Positions 1 to 7,588 of a DNA stretch of 64,000 bases are shown here, one piece after another. Source of the stretch: Asanoa sp. WMMD1127 (GTDB taxonomy: Bacteria > Actinomycetota > Actinomycetes > Mycobacteriales > Micromonosporaceae); NCBI RefSeq assembly GCF_029626225.1, contig NZ_JARUBP010000001.1, forward strand, positions 6,572,001-6,636,000. The letters are read 5' to 3'. Each line of letters starts with the position of its first letter. Positions within the stretch are counted from its first letter, which is position 1. The translations under genes and the position numbers were made by a program. The notes beneath the pieces were generated by a model. The model saw nothing but the letters and a program-made list of their open reading frames with translations. It was not told the origin of the DNA and did no database searches.

Positions 1-1067
1 TCCCAGTAGCCGAGCACCGAGAGGTCCTCGCCCGGGATCGCGGTGATCCGCTCCTCGACGATCCGGCGGATCTCGACGCGCTCGTCGGGGGTGGTCAGCC
101 GTAGCCCGGCCGCGAGGCACTGCTGCACGGCCGCGTCGCAACCGGCCCGGCTGAAGATGAACAGGATCGCCGGCAGCAGATTTTCCCGGTCGAGCCGCTC
201 GACCACCTCGGCCCGCAGCGGGCCCTTCCAGCGGGGCCCGCGTCCGCCGCGGGCGCCGCCGCCGGCCCAGCCGTCGCGGCCCATCTCGAGCCGGCGCAGC
301 ATTTCGCGCGAGTAGCGCAGCAGCTCCGGGTGCACGTCGTGCTTGCGGGCGGCGGCCGCGTCGTGGAACAGGTCGAACATCCGCCGGCCGACGAGCATGT
401 GCTGCCACAGCGGCACGGGCCGGTGCTCGCTGACCACCACGTCCGTGTGACCCCGGACGGTGACGAGCCAGTCGGCGAACTCCTCGGCGTTGGAGACCGT
501 CGCCGACAGTGAGACCAATGTCACCGACGCCGGGAGGTGGATGATCACTTCTTCCCAGACCGCGCCCCGGAACCGGTCGGCCAGGTAGTGCACCTCGTCC
601 ATCACCACGTACGCCAGGCCCTGCAGCGCCGGCGAGCCGGCGTAGAGCATGTTGCGCAGCACCTCGGTGGTCATCACGACCACGGGCGCGTCGCCGTTGA
701 TGGCGTTGTCGCCGGTCAGCAGGCCGACGTTGGCGGTGCCGTGGCGCTCGACCAGGTCGTGGTACTTCTGGTTCGACAGCGCCTTGATCGGCGTGGTGTA
801 GAAGCACTTTTTGGGCGGGGCGTCCGAATCTCCGGCGCCACCGGCCAGCGCCAGGTGCACCGCGAACTCGCCGACGACGGTCTTGCCGGCGCCGGTCGGC
901 GCGCAGACCAGCACCCCGCTGCCTCGCTCCAGGGCCTCGCACGCCTCCCGCTGGAAGTCGTCGAGGTCGAAGCCGATGCCCAGGGCGAAGTCTTCGAGGG
1001 CCGGGAACGCGCTGGCCCGGGCGGCCCGGCGGCGCGCCGCGGCGTAGCGCTCGGCGGGGCTCGACAT
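1..1067 (-). CDS. helY: Ski2-like DEAD/DEAH-box helicase HelY, N-terminal part, cut by window edge
   Basis: This frame opens at ATG 1067 and runs off the left edge, so only about the first 355 residues are present. It begins MSSPAERYAAARRRAARASA and contains a Walker A motif APTGAGKT near residue 57, TTPIKALSNQKY, a DEVHY (DEAH-type) motif II and SLSATVSN (motif III), the order expected of Ski2/Mtr4-like superfamily 2 helicases. In actinobacteria the neighbour of tatC is helY, which agrees with the context. The start is supported by a TAATCT -10 box seven bases upstream, implying a leaderless transcript. Its RNA or DNA substrate cannot be judged from sequence. The family assignment is firm. 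Confidence 0.9.
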   Translation of the reverse strand, partial: MSSPAERYAAARRRAARASAFPALEDFALGIGFDLDDFQREACEALERGSGVLVCAPTGAGKTVVGEFAVHLALAGGAGDSDAPPKKCFYTTPIKALSNQKYHDLVERHGTANVGLLTGDNAINGDAPVVVMTTEVLRNMLYAGSPALQGLAYVVMDEVHYLADRFRGAVWEEVIIHLPASVTLVSLSATVSNAEEFADWLVTVRGHTDVVVSEHRPVPLWQHMLVGRRMFDLFHDAAAARKHDVHPELLRYSREMLRRLEMGRDGWAGGGARGGRGPRWKGPLRAEVVERLDRENLLPAILFIFSRAGCDAAVQQCLAAGLRLTTPDERVEIRRIVEERITAIPGEDLSVLGYW

Positions 1068-1074
1068 GCATCCA

Positions 1075-1080
1075 AGATTA
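1075..1080 (-). promoter_or_regulatory. -10 box of helY (leaderless)
   Basis: On the minus strand TAATCT ends seven bases before the helY ATG, too close for a ribosome binding site, so transcription probably begins at or next to the start codon. No convincing -35 box is visible. Confidence 0.5.
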
Positions 1081-1139
1081 CGGCGTGCGCGCCGCGCCGA
1101 CGCGGTAGGCCGTGCCGGACCCGCCCGGTGGGTCCTAGG

Positions 1140-1145
1140 TAAGGT
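1140..1145 (+). promoter_or_regulatory. -10 box of the HAD hydrolase gene (leaderless)
   Basis: TAAGGT lies seven bases before GTG 1153. The spacing matches the other leaderless starts in this window and is the main reason for choosing GTG 1153 over the in-frame ATG 1066 or GTG 1192. Confidence 0.5.
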
Positions 1146-1152
1146 CCACGGC

Positions 1153-1911
1153 GTGCCATTGCCAGACCACGCGGAACCGCCCAGTCCACGTGTGCCAGAC
1201 GAGTCGGGTCAACCCGCCCGCCGGCCCGTCGAGGCCGTGCTCTTCGACTTCCACGGCACGCTCGCCCAGGTGGAGGACCCGGTCGCGTGGGTGCTCGCCG
1301 CCGCCGTCGCCTGCGGGGCGTCGCTCGACCGGGGCAAGGCGACCGTGCTGGCCGACCGGCTGGTCACCGCGGGCCGGGCCGGTGGGCCGCTGCCCGCCCG
1401 GGTGCCGGTGCACCTGGCCGAGGTGTGGGCCGACCGGGACCTCTACCCGCACGCGCACCGGGCCGCTTTCGTCGGGCTCGCGGCGACCGTGAACACCGAC
1501 ATCGAGGGACTGGCCGACGCCCTCTACGACCGGCTGCTCGGCGCCGACGGCTGGTTGCCCTACGCCGACACCGCCGAGGCGCTCAAGGCGTTGCGGCAGG
1601 CTGGGGTGCCGGTGGCCGTCGTCAGCAACATCGGCTTCGACATCCGGCCCCACTTCGACACCTGGGGCCTCGGCGAGCTGGTGGACGCGTTCGTCCTGTC
1701 GTACGAGGTGGGCCGGTGCAAGCCGGATCCGGCGATCTTCCTGCGGGCCTGCGGCGCGCTGGGGGTCGACCCCGAGCGGGCGCTGATGGTCGGTGACACG
1801 CCCGCCGACGCGGGCGCGGTGCGGGCCGGCCTGTCGGCGCTGGTGCTGCCGGCCGCCGACCCGGGCAAGGTCAACGGCCTGGGCGCCGCCGTGGCCCTCA
1901 CGCGCCCCTGA
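1153..1911 (+). CDS. HAD-superfamily hydrolase with DxH motif I
   Basis: The 252-residue protein is a haloacid dehalogenase-like hydrolase. Motif I is VLFDFHGTL near residue 26, motif II is VVSNIGFD, the lysine motif is in GRCKPDPAIF and motif IV is MVGDTPADAG, so the core and a helical cap inserted after motif I are complete. The second aspartate of the usual DxD, the general acid/base for phosphatase activity, is replaced by histidine. The nucleophile is kept, so the reaction may differ from plain phosphate-ester hydrolysis. The gene converges on the lipid kinase at 1898 and overlaps it by 14 bases. The substrate is unknown. Confidence 0.85.
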   Translation: MPLPDHAEPPSPRVPDESGQPARRPVEAVLFDFHGTLAQVEDPVAWVLAAAVACGASLDRGKATVLADRLVTAGRAGGPLPARVPVHLAEVWADRDLYPHAHRAAFVGLAATVNTDIEGLADALYDRLLGADGWLPYADTAEALKALRQAGVPVAVVSNIGFDIRPHFDTWGLGELVDAFVLSYEVGRCKPDPAIFLRACGALGVDPERALMVGDTPADAGAVRAGLSALVLPAADPGKVNGLGAAVALTRP

Positions 1912-2806
1912 GCAGCCGCAGCGCGCCCGGCACGCATTCGACGGTCACCGGCAGCGGCGCGATCCGCTCGCCGTCGGCGTAGCCGACGATCCCCTCCGCG
2001 GCCAGCTCGACCTTCCGCGCCGAGAACGTGTCGACGGCGGGGTGGTGCACGTGCGTGCCGGCGTAGATCTGCGGCTTCACCTTGACCAGCGTGCGGCGCG
2101 AGATGGGCCGCACCACGGCCACGTCGAGCCGGCCGTCGGTGACGTCGGCGTCGGGGCAGATCCGCATGCCGCCGCCGTAGCTGCCGCCGTTGGCCACCGC
2201 GACCAGCACCGCGTCGCGCTCCTGGGTGACCCCGTCCAGCGTGATCCGGTAGGACCGGGCCCGCAGCCGGGCGAGCTCCACCATGATGGCCAGGTCGTAG
2301 CGGACCGGGCCGCGCGGCCACCGCATCCGGTTGCCGCGCTCGTTGACGATCGCGTCGAAGCCGGCCGCGAGCACGCCGCCGAACCAGTGGGTGGCGCCCG
2401 CGCCGGTGGTCAGCCGGGCGAGGTCGATGGTGGCGTGGTCGCCACCCCGGGCCAGCGCGGCGCCGATCGCGCGCAGGGCGGCCGCCGGTGCGCCGAAACC
2501 CGCCGCGACGGCGAAGTCGTTGCCGGTGCCGGCGGGGACGATGCCCAGCGGCACGTCGGTGCCGGCGAGGGCCTGCAGGGCCAGGTGGACGGTGCCGTCG
2601 CCGCCGACCACCACGAGCGCGCCCGCGCCGCCGGCGACCGCGGCGTGGCACGCGGCCAGAGCCTCTTGCGGGGTACGCGCCTCGAGTGGCTCGACCGGCA
2701 GCCCGGTGTCACGCAGATGGGCCAGCACGAACGGCAGGACGCCGCGGTGCCGGCCCCGCCCCGCTCCGGGGTTGGCCAGCACCGCCAGCGGTCCGTTGAT
2801 CTTCAT
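1898..2806 (-). CDS. YegS/DagK-type lipid (diacylglycerol-like) kinase
   Basis: The 302-residue protein has the diacylglycerol-kinase catalytic signature: an N-terminal LAVLANPGAGRG, the nucleotide-binding VVGGDGTVHLAL near residue 68 and the IVPAGTGNDFA loop. The C-terminal beta-sandwich half carries NGGSYGGGM and GYADGERI, typical of soluble bacterial lipid kinases that phosphorylate diacylglycerol, sphingoid or related lipids at the membrane surface. It is separated from tatC by 39 bases but has its own -10 box, so it may be independently transcribed. A second family member lies at 53923-54921. The lipid substrate cannot be told from sequence. Confidence 0.88.
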   Translation of the reverse strand: MKINGPLAVLANPGAGRGRHRGVLPFVLAHLRDTGLPVEPLEARTPQEALAACHAAVAGGAGALVVVGGDGTVHLALQALAGTDVPLGIVPAGTGNDFAVAAGFGAPAAALRAIGAALARGGDHATIDLARLTTGAGATHWFGGVLAAGFDAIVNERGNRMRWPRGPVRYDLAIMVELARLRARSYRITLDGVTQERDAVLVAVANGGSYGGGMRICPDADVTDGRLDVAVVRPISRRTLVKVKPQIYAGTHVHHPAVDTFSARKVELAAEGIVGYADGERIAPLPVTVECVPGALRLLRGA

Positions 2807-2812
2807 CGCGGC

Positions 2813-2818
2813 ACCCTA
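2813..2818 (-). promoter_or_regulatory. -10 box of the lipid kinase gene (leaderless)
   Basis: TAGGGT on the minus strand ends six bases before ATG 2806, with no room for a ribosome binding site. Confidence 0.45.
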
Positions 2819-2845
2819 TCTCCCGGTGCGGCGCCGCGACAGAGG

Positions 2846-3784
2846 TCAGGTGATGTCGTCGTCGAACCGGCGGTCGATCGGCCTCGGCGCCGCCACGGGC
2901 GCGATCGGCTCGATCGGTGCGCCGGCCGCGACCGGCTCACGCTCGTCTTCCAGCTGCGACATCTCGTCGTCGTCGACGCCTTCGTAGATCTCCCGACCGC
3001 GACCGCGCCGCCGGTCGTTGAGGAACGCGACCCCGACCGCCACGAAGTAGAGCAGCGACAGGCACGCCGCGAGCGCGGTCATGCCGAACGGGTCGGGCGT
3101 CGGCGTGACCACGGCCGAGAACAGGAAGAAGATGAAGACCAGCACGCGCCACCAGCCGAGCAGCTTGCGCGCGCTGAACAGCCCGACGAAGTTGAGCATC
3201 AGGATGATCAACGGGAACTCGAACGCCACACCGAAGATCAGGATCAGGTTGGTGGCGAACGAGATGTAGCGCGTGATGTCGAGCGTGGTGTTGATGTCGT
3301 CGCCGGAGAAGTCGAGCAGGAACTCGAGCCCCTTGTGGATGACGAAGTAGGCGAGCACCGCGCCGGCGATGAACAGCGGCGCGGCGATCGCCACGAACAC
3401 GTAGGCGTAACGGCGCTCGTGCCGGTGCAGGCCCGGGGCGATGAACGCCCACAGCTGGTAGAGCCAGATGGGCGCGGCCACCACGAGCCCGACCCAGAGA
3501 GCGATCTTCAGATCGAGCAGGAAGACGTCGGCGGGCCCGAGCTGGATGAACTTGCACTTGCCCGTCACCGGGTCGGTCGAGCTCGGCAGGCTGCAGTAGG
3601 GCTCCGACAGCAGGCCGCGGACCTGACCGCGCACGGCGAAACCGACGGCGAAACCGACGAGGATGCCGAGCGACGCCTTGAACAGCCGGTTGCGCAGCTC
3701 GCGGATGTGCTCGATCAGCGTCATCGAGCCGTCGGCGGCCCGCTCGAACTCGGTCGTCCCCTTACGGCGCAGGGAGATGGCCAT
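2846..3784 (-). CDS. tatC: Twin-arginine translocase subunit TatC
   Basis: TatC is the multispanning receptor of the Tat system, which exports folded proteins with twin-arginine signal peptides. The 312-residue protein begins MAISLRRKGTTEFERAADGS and has the family signature SMTLIEHIRELRNRLFKA before TM1. Six hydrophobic segments follow, with WAFIAPGLHRHERRYA after TM2 and GVAFEFPLIILML in the TM4 area. The C-terminal tail is cytoplasmic, acidic and Pro/Ala-rich. It lies 21 bases downstream of tatA and is almost certainly cotranscribed with it. tatB is not in the window. Confidence 0.96.
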   Translation of the reverse strand: MAISLRRKGTTEFERAADGSMTLIEHIRELRNRLFKASLGILVGFAVGFAVRGQVRGLLSEPYCSLPSSTDPVTGKCKFIQLGPADVFLLDLKIALWVGLVVAAPIWLYQLWAFIAPGLHRHERRYAYVFVAIAAPLFIAGAVLAYFVIHKGLEFLLDFSGDDINTTLDITRYISFATNLILIFGVAFEFPLIILMLNFVGLFSARKLLGWWRVLVFIFFLFSAVVTPTPDPFGMTALAACLSLLYFVAVGVAFLNDRRRGRGREIYEGVDDDEMSQLEDEREPVAAGAPIEPIAPVAAPRPIDRRFDDDIT

Positions 3785-3805
3785 GACCGGACGGTGATCC
3801 GGTCG

Positions 3806-4087
3806 TCAGATCACGTCGCGCGAGCGCTGCACCGGGTCGACGACCGGCGGGTTCTGCGCGGGCTGCTGCTGCACCTGCTGCGGCGGCAGCGGCTGGCGGC
3901 CGGCCTGGGCGTCGGCCTTCTCGGCCAGGTCGCCCTTGTCGTCGTCGACGAGGCCCTTGGTCTCGGCCTTGATGATGCGCAGGGAGCGGCCGAGGGAACG
4001 CGCCGCGTCGGGCAGCCGCTTCGCGCCGAAGAGCAGGACCAGCACGACCACGAGTACGGCTATGTGCCACGGCTTGAGGGCGCCCAT
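3806..4087 (-). CDS. tatA: Sec-independent translocase protein TatA
   Basis: The 93-residue protein has the TatA layout: one N-terminal membrane helix ([19 protein letters not shown]), the FGxKRLP hinge, an amphipathic helix ([19 protein letters not shown]) and a Gln/Pro-rich tail. It forms the pore with TatC. The start is ATG 4087, which gives MGALKPWHI and has GGAG about eight bases upstream; a longer open frame to 4189 has no family support. It sits directly upstream of tatC in the pafBC-tatAC order conserved in actinobacteria. Confidence 0.95.
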   Translation of the reverse strand: MGALKPWHIAVLVVVLVLLFGAKRLPDAARSLGRSLRIIKAETKGLVDDDKGDLAEKADAQAGRQPLPPQQVQQQPAQNPPVVDPVQRSRDVI

Positions 4088-4239
4088 GGGAACTCCAAAG
4101 TCGATCAGTGTCGGACGGTGTGGTGCGTCGGGGTGACTCGCCCATCCTACGGGTGACATCTGACGATGCCACCGCCCGGGAGACCCCAATAGCCGGTGAA
4201 ACTTGGAGGTCCAGCCGCCCTAGCTCGACAATTCGGGCG

Positions 4240-4491
4240 TCACGCGCGCCCGCGACCGGCCTTGATGACCGCGATGCGCTCCTGCGCGACTACGGCGCGT
4301 TCCTGCACGGCCTCGACCTGTTCCTGGAGGACGGCCAGCTCGGCGCCGAGCTGCTCGGCCCGGGCCTGCCGGTCCTCGAGCCGGCGCAGCGCCCGCGCCA
4401 GCTCGGGCAGCCGGCCCAGCACCGGGCGGGCGGCCAGCACGAGGATGACGAGGCCGAGCACCGCCGCGCCGATCACGATCCAGAGCACCAC
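4240..4491 (-). CDS. Small membrane protein with coiled-coil tail
   Basis: I do not recognise the family. The 83-residue product starts at GTG 4491 and has one N-terminal membrane helix (LWIVIGAAVLGLVILVLAAR). A long charged heptad-like stretch follows (ALRRLEDRQARAEQLGAELA through VAQERIAVIKAGRGRA) that should form a cytoplasmic coiled coil. It begins 10 bases after the pafC stop, so it is probably part of the pafB-pafC operon and may be translated by coupling. GTG 4488 is an alternative start. About 150 bases separate it from tatA. Confidence 0.65.
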   Translation of the reverse strand: MVLWIVIGAAVLGLVILVLAARPVLGRLPELARALRRLEDRQARAEQLGAELAVLQEQVEAVQERAVVAQERIAVIKAGRGRA

Positions 4492-4501
4492 GGCGGACAG
4501 C

Positions 4502-5491
4502 TTAGAACGTTTCGCCCGCGGGTGCCGCGTACGCGTCGAGGGCGGCCGTGGCGGCGTCGCGGACCCGGGCGACCAGCTCCGGCGGCGAGACCGCGGTGGC
4601 GTCGGGGCCCAGGCCGAGCACGAAGCGTTGCGCCCAGGCCAGGTCGGTGACCCGCAGCGACACCACCCACTCGTCGGGGTCGCGCCGGTCGGGGTGCACG
4701 TCCTCGCACGGGTAGTACTCGGTGATCCACCGACCACCGCGGCCGACCCGCAAGGTGATCAGGGGCAGCTCCGGCCCGGGGCTGAAGACGCCGTCGCTGA
4801 CGTCGTGCAGCTCGGCGCTCGGCGGTGGGGCGGCCGGCTCGTCGAGCTCGACGAGCGCGTCGATCCGGTCGGCCCGGAACAGCCGCACCGCCTCGGCGCG
4901 GCGGCACCACGCCTCCACGTACGCCCGGCCCTCGACCATCAGCAGTCGGATCGGGTCGATGACGCGTTCGGTGGTCTCGTCGCGGGTCTGCGCGTAGTAG
5001 GTGATCCGCAGCGCCCTCCCCCGCTCGACCGCGCCGCGCAGCGTGGCCAGCCGGTCGTCGCTGCCCGGCATCCGGACGGCGACCGGGGCGTCGGCCAGGT
5101 CGCCGGCTGCGTGCTCGATCTTGGCCAGGGCCCGCTCGATCGCGTCGCGGTTGCCCATCCCGGGCGTCTCGGCCAGCATCCGCAGCGCGACCACCAGGGC
5201 CAGCGCCTCGTCCGGGGTCAGCCGCAGCGGCCGGTCGATGCCGGCGTCGTAGGTGATGGTCACCCGGTCGCCGTCGAACGCCATGTCGATCAGATCGCCG
5301 GGCCCGTAGCCGGGCAGCCCGCAGACCCAGAGCAGCTCGAGGTCCTCCTTGAGCTGCCGCTGCGTCACGCCCAGGTCGGCAGCCGCCTGGGCCACCTCGA
5401 TCCCGGGCCGGGCGAGCAGGTAGGGCACGAGGTTGAGCAGCCGCCCGAGCCGGTCGGCGCTCGGTCGTAGACCACCCAGGGAGGACGTCAT
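4502..5491 (-). CDS. pafC: WYL-domain transcription factor PafC
   Basis: The 329-residue protein has an N-terminal winged HTH (RLGRLLNLVPYLLARPGIEV, QAAADLGVTQRQLKEDLELL), a central WYL domain (LRITYYAQTRDETTERVIDP, RAYVEAWCRRAEAVRLFRAD) and a WCX C-terminal domain. With PafB it forms the PafBC activator that drives the LexA-independent DNA-damage response in mycobacteria. ATG 5491 overlaps the pafB stop as ATGA, so the two are translationally coupled. The WYL domain is thought to sense a single-stranded nucleic-acid ligand. The longer in-frame extension upstream lies inside pafB and is not used. Confidence 0.93.
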   Translation of the reverse strand: MTSSLGGLRPSADRLGRLLNLVPYLLARPGIEVAQAAADLGVTQRQLKEDLELLWVCGLPGYGPGDLIDMAFDGDRVTITYDAGIDRPLRLTPDEALALVVALRMLAETPGMGNRDAIERALAKIEHAAGDLADAPVAVRMPGSDDRLATLRGAVERGRALRITYYAQTRDETTERVIDPIRLLMVEGRAYVEAWCRRAEAVRLFRADRIDALVELDEPAAPPPSAELHDVSDGVFSPGPELPLITLRVGRGGRWITEYYPCEDVHPDRRDPDEWVVSLRVTDLAWAQRFVLGLGPDATAVSPPELVARVRDAATAALDAYAAPAGETF

Positions 5492-6477
5492 GCGGGCACC
5501 GGGGTGGCGTCGTGGCGGGTCGCGGTCTCCTTGAGCCGCTGGATCACCGCCTCGCGGACCTCGGGCGGGTCGAGCACGCGTACGTCCGGCCCGTAACCGA
5601 CGAGCTGGGTGGCGATGAAGTCGACGTCGGCGTAGCGCAGCACCACCCGGTCGACCTCGGCGCCGGGCGCCGTCTCCTGCGCCCACCGCCGCAGCCCGGC
5701 GGCGCGACCCTTGCGCACCAGCACGGTGGCCCGCCCGGTGCGCTCGATCGGCCCACTGAACCGGGCGACGTAGCTGATCAGGTCGAGGTCCTTGGGCGGC
5801 TGGTAGGCGCCGGGCCGGCCGGTGAGGCGGACCGTGCCGACCACCCGGGAGAGCCGGAAGCAGCGCGGGGCGCCGCGGTCGAGGTCGTGGCCCACCACGT
5901 ACCACCGGCCCCGCCAGCACACCACGCCCCACGGCTGGAGGCGGCGGCTGGTCGGGCCGTCCTGCTCGGGCACCCGGTAGTCGAAATGCACCGTGTGCCG
6001 GTCGCGAGCGGCCGCCGTCAGCGGCGCGAAGGTCGGGTCGACCCGGACGATCGGCTCGACGCCCAGGGTCGCCTGCGGGTCGACGTCGACGCCGGCGGCG
6101 CGCAGCTTGGCCAGGCCCGACGACGCGGCGGCGGCCAGGCCGGCGTGCTGCCAGAGCCGGCCGGCGATGCCCACGGCGGCGGCCTCGTCGGGGGCCAGCG
6201 GGATGTCGGGCAGGGCGTAATCGCGGCGGGCGATCCGGTAGCCGGGCTCGGTGTCGAACGCGCTCGCGGCGCCGGTCTCCAGCGGAACGCCCAGCTCACG
6301 CAGCTCGGACTTGTCGCGCTCGAACTTGCGCTGGAAGGCCTCGTGGTCCTTGGGGTCCTCGGGGTCGTGCTCGTAGCCGGGGACGGTAGCCGCGATCTGC
6401 GCGGCGGTCAGGAACCGCCGCGTCGACAGGAGGCAGATCACCAGGTTGACCAGGCGCTCGGTGCGGGTCCGCGACAC
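5488..6477 (-). CDS. pafB: WYL-domain transcription factor PafB
   Basis: PafB is the partner of PafC; both are 329 residues here. It opens VSRTRTERLVNLVICLLSTR with the HTH (AAQIAATVPGYEHDPEDPKD). The WYL core is HTVHFDYRVPE followed by RGRWYVVGHDLDRGAPRCFR, and the C-terminal WCX region follows. GTG 6477 is preferred over ATG 6507 because a TAGCGT -10 box lies exactly seven bases upstream and because family members begin just before the RTERLVNLV segment. It is divergent from the CDF transporter gene; the 65-base gap carries both promoters. Confidence 0.92.
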   Translation of the reverse strand: MSRTRTERLVNLVICLLSTRRFLTAAQIAATVPGYEHDPEDPKDHEAFQRKFERDKSELRELGVPLETGAASAFDTEPGYRIARRDYALPDIPLAPDEAAAVGIAGRLWQHAGLAAAASSGLAKLRAAGVDVDPQATLGVEPIVRVDPTFAPLTAAARDRHTVHFDYRVPEQDGPTSRRLQPWGVVCWRGRWYVVGHDLDRGAPRCFRLSRVVGTVRLTGRPGAYQPPKDLDLISYVARFSGPIERTGRATVLVRKGRAAGLRRWAQETAPGAEVDRVVLRYADVDFIATQLVGYGPDVRVLDPPEVREAVIQRLKETATRHDATPVPA

Positions 6478-6484
6478 TCCCAAG

Positions 6485-6490
6485 ACGCTA
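6485..6490 (-). promoter_or_regulatory. -10 box of the pafB-pafC operon (leaderless)
   Basis: TAGCGT on the minus strand ends seven bases before GTG 6477. It decides the PafB start. A TTGTCRGTG-type (RecA-NDp) motif at the required distance upstream was looked for and not seen. Confidence 0.5.
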
Positions 6491-6529
6491 GCAGTGTTGG
6501 TACGCATGTGCGCACACCCGCGCGGGGCA

Positions 6530-6535
6530 TAGCCT
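6530..6535 (+). promoter_or_regulatory. -10 box of the cation-efflux gene (leaderless)
   Basis: TAGCCT ends seven bases before GTG 6543; no ribosome binding site fits between. Confidence 0.5.
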
Positions 6536-6542
6536 GGCCATC

Positions 6543-7577
6543 GTGAACTCGGAGCAGCCGGACCGCCCATCGGACCTCGACGACGTCGATCTGGAGGGCG
6601 AGCCGGAGGTCCGCCACGCCGCGATCCCCGACGCCGGCGACACGCCGTCGGAGTCCACGCTCACGGTTGTCGTCGCCGGTCTGGCCAACCTGGCGATCGC
6701 CGCCGCCAAGTTCGTTGCCGGCCTGTTGACCGGCTCGGCCGCGATCCTCTCGGAGGCCGCCCACTCGCTGGCCGACACCACCACCGAGGTGCTGCTGTTC
6801 ACGGCCCTGCGCCGCGGCGCGAAGGACCCGGACGACCGGCACCCCTTCGGCCACGGCAAGGAGAGCTACGTCTGGGCGTTCATCGCCGCCCTGTTCACCT
6901 TCGTGGCCGGCGCCGGCTTCTCCGTCTACCACGGCATCGAGACGATCCTGGAAGGCGAGGACGTCGGCGACTTCACGGTCGCGTACGTCGTGCTGGCCGT
7001 CTCGTTCGTCCTCGAAGGCATCTCCTTCATCCGGGCGCTGCGCCAGGTCCGCGGCGAGGCGACCCGCTGGCGCACCTCGCCGTTCCGGTTCCTGCGCGCC
7101 ACTCCGGACACGGCGGTCAAGGCCGTCTTCCTGGAGGACAGCGCGGCGCTGATCGGTCTCGGGCTGGCCACGGGCGGGTTGGTGCTGACCGAGGTGACCG
7201 GGGACCCGCTGTGGGACGGCGTCGCCTCCATCGGCATCGGCATCCTGCTGCTGATCGTCGCCATCGCCCTGTCGGTCGCCAACGTGTCGCTGCTGGTCGG
7301 TCGGGCGGTGCCCCGCCGGCTGCACGTGCGGTTGCGCCAGGAGCTGGCCGCGGTGCCCACCGTCGACCGGGTCGACCAGCTGCTGACCATGCAGCTCGGC
7401 CCGGAGGACGTGCTGGTCGCCGCCAAGGTCGACTTCGCCGACGACGCGACCGGCGCCGACATCGAGGCGGCCGCCGACGCCGCCGAGGAGCGGCTGACCA
7501 GCATCTACCCGTCCATCCGGTACGTGTTCCTGGATCCCACGCGCGGCCGCGCGGGACGCGACCGGCCGGACCGGTAA
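6543..7577 (+). CDS. Cation diffusion facilitator (CDF) family metal exporter
   Basis: The 344-residue protein is a CDF-type divalent-metal/proton antiporter. After an acidic N-terminus of about 35 residues it has ANLAIAAAKFVAGLLTGSAA (TM1), SEAAHSLADTTTEVLL (the TM2 region with the metal-site histidine and aspartate), and HPFGHGKESYVWAF, a typical CDF loop. Further helices follow with FLEDSAALIGLGLA as the second metal-site helix. The cytoplasmic C-terminal domain covers roughly residues 260-335 (VDRVDQLLTMQLGPEDVLVA). The His/Asp pattern is compatible with Zn, Fe or Mn; specificity cannot be assigned. It starts at GTG 6543, divergent from pafB. Confidence 0.9.
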   Translation: MNSEQPDRPSDLDDVDLEGEPEVRHAAIPDAGDTPSESTLTVVVAGLANLAIAAAKFVAGLLTGSAAILSEAAHSLADTTTEVLLFTALRRGAKDPDDRHPFGHGKESYVWAFIAALFTFVAGAGFSVYHGIETILEGEDVGDFTVAYVVLAVSFVLEGISFIRALRQVRGEATRWRTSPFRFLRATPDTAVKAVFLEDSAALIGLGLATGGLVLTEVTGDPLWDGVASIGIGILLLIVAIALSVANVSLLVGRAVPRRLHVRLRQELAAVPTVDRVDQLLTMQLGPEDVLVAAKVDFADDATGADIEAAADAAEERLTSIYPSIRYVFLDPTRGRAGRDRPDR

Positions 7578-7580
7578 CCT
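7575..7580 (+). promoter_or_regulatory. -10 box of the DUF3866 gene, overlapping the upstream stop codon
   Basis: TAACCT begins with the TAA stop of the CDF gene and ends eight bases before ATG 7589. The downstream gene can therefore be transcribed alone as a leaderless mRNA as well as by read-through. Confidence 0.4.
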
Positions 7581-7588
7581 TTCCTGCC

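Noticed and set aside
1793-4156. A 787-codon plus-strand open frame across the lipid kinase, tatC and tatA
   Set aside because: The opposite strand carries three recognisable proteins; the plus translation is low-complexity and unrelated to any family.
6477-6507. ATG 6507 as the PafB start
   Set aside because: The -10 box at 6485-6490 would lie inside the gene, and GTG 6477 is exactly seven bases after it and matches family N-termini.
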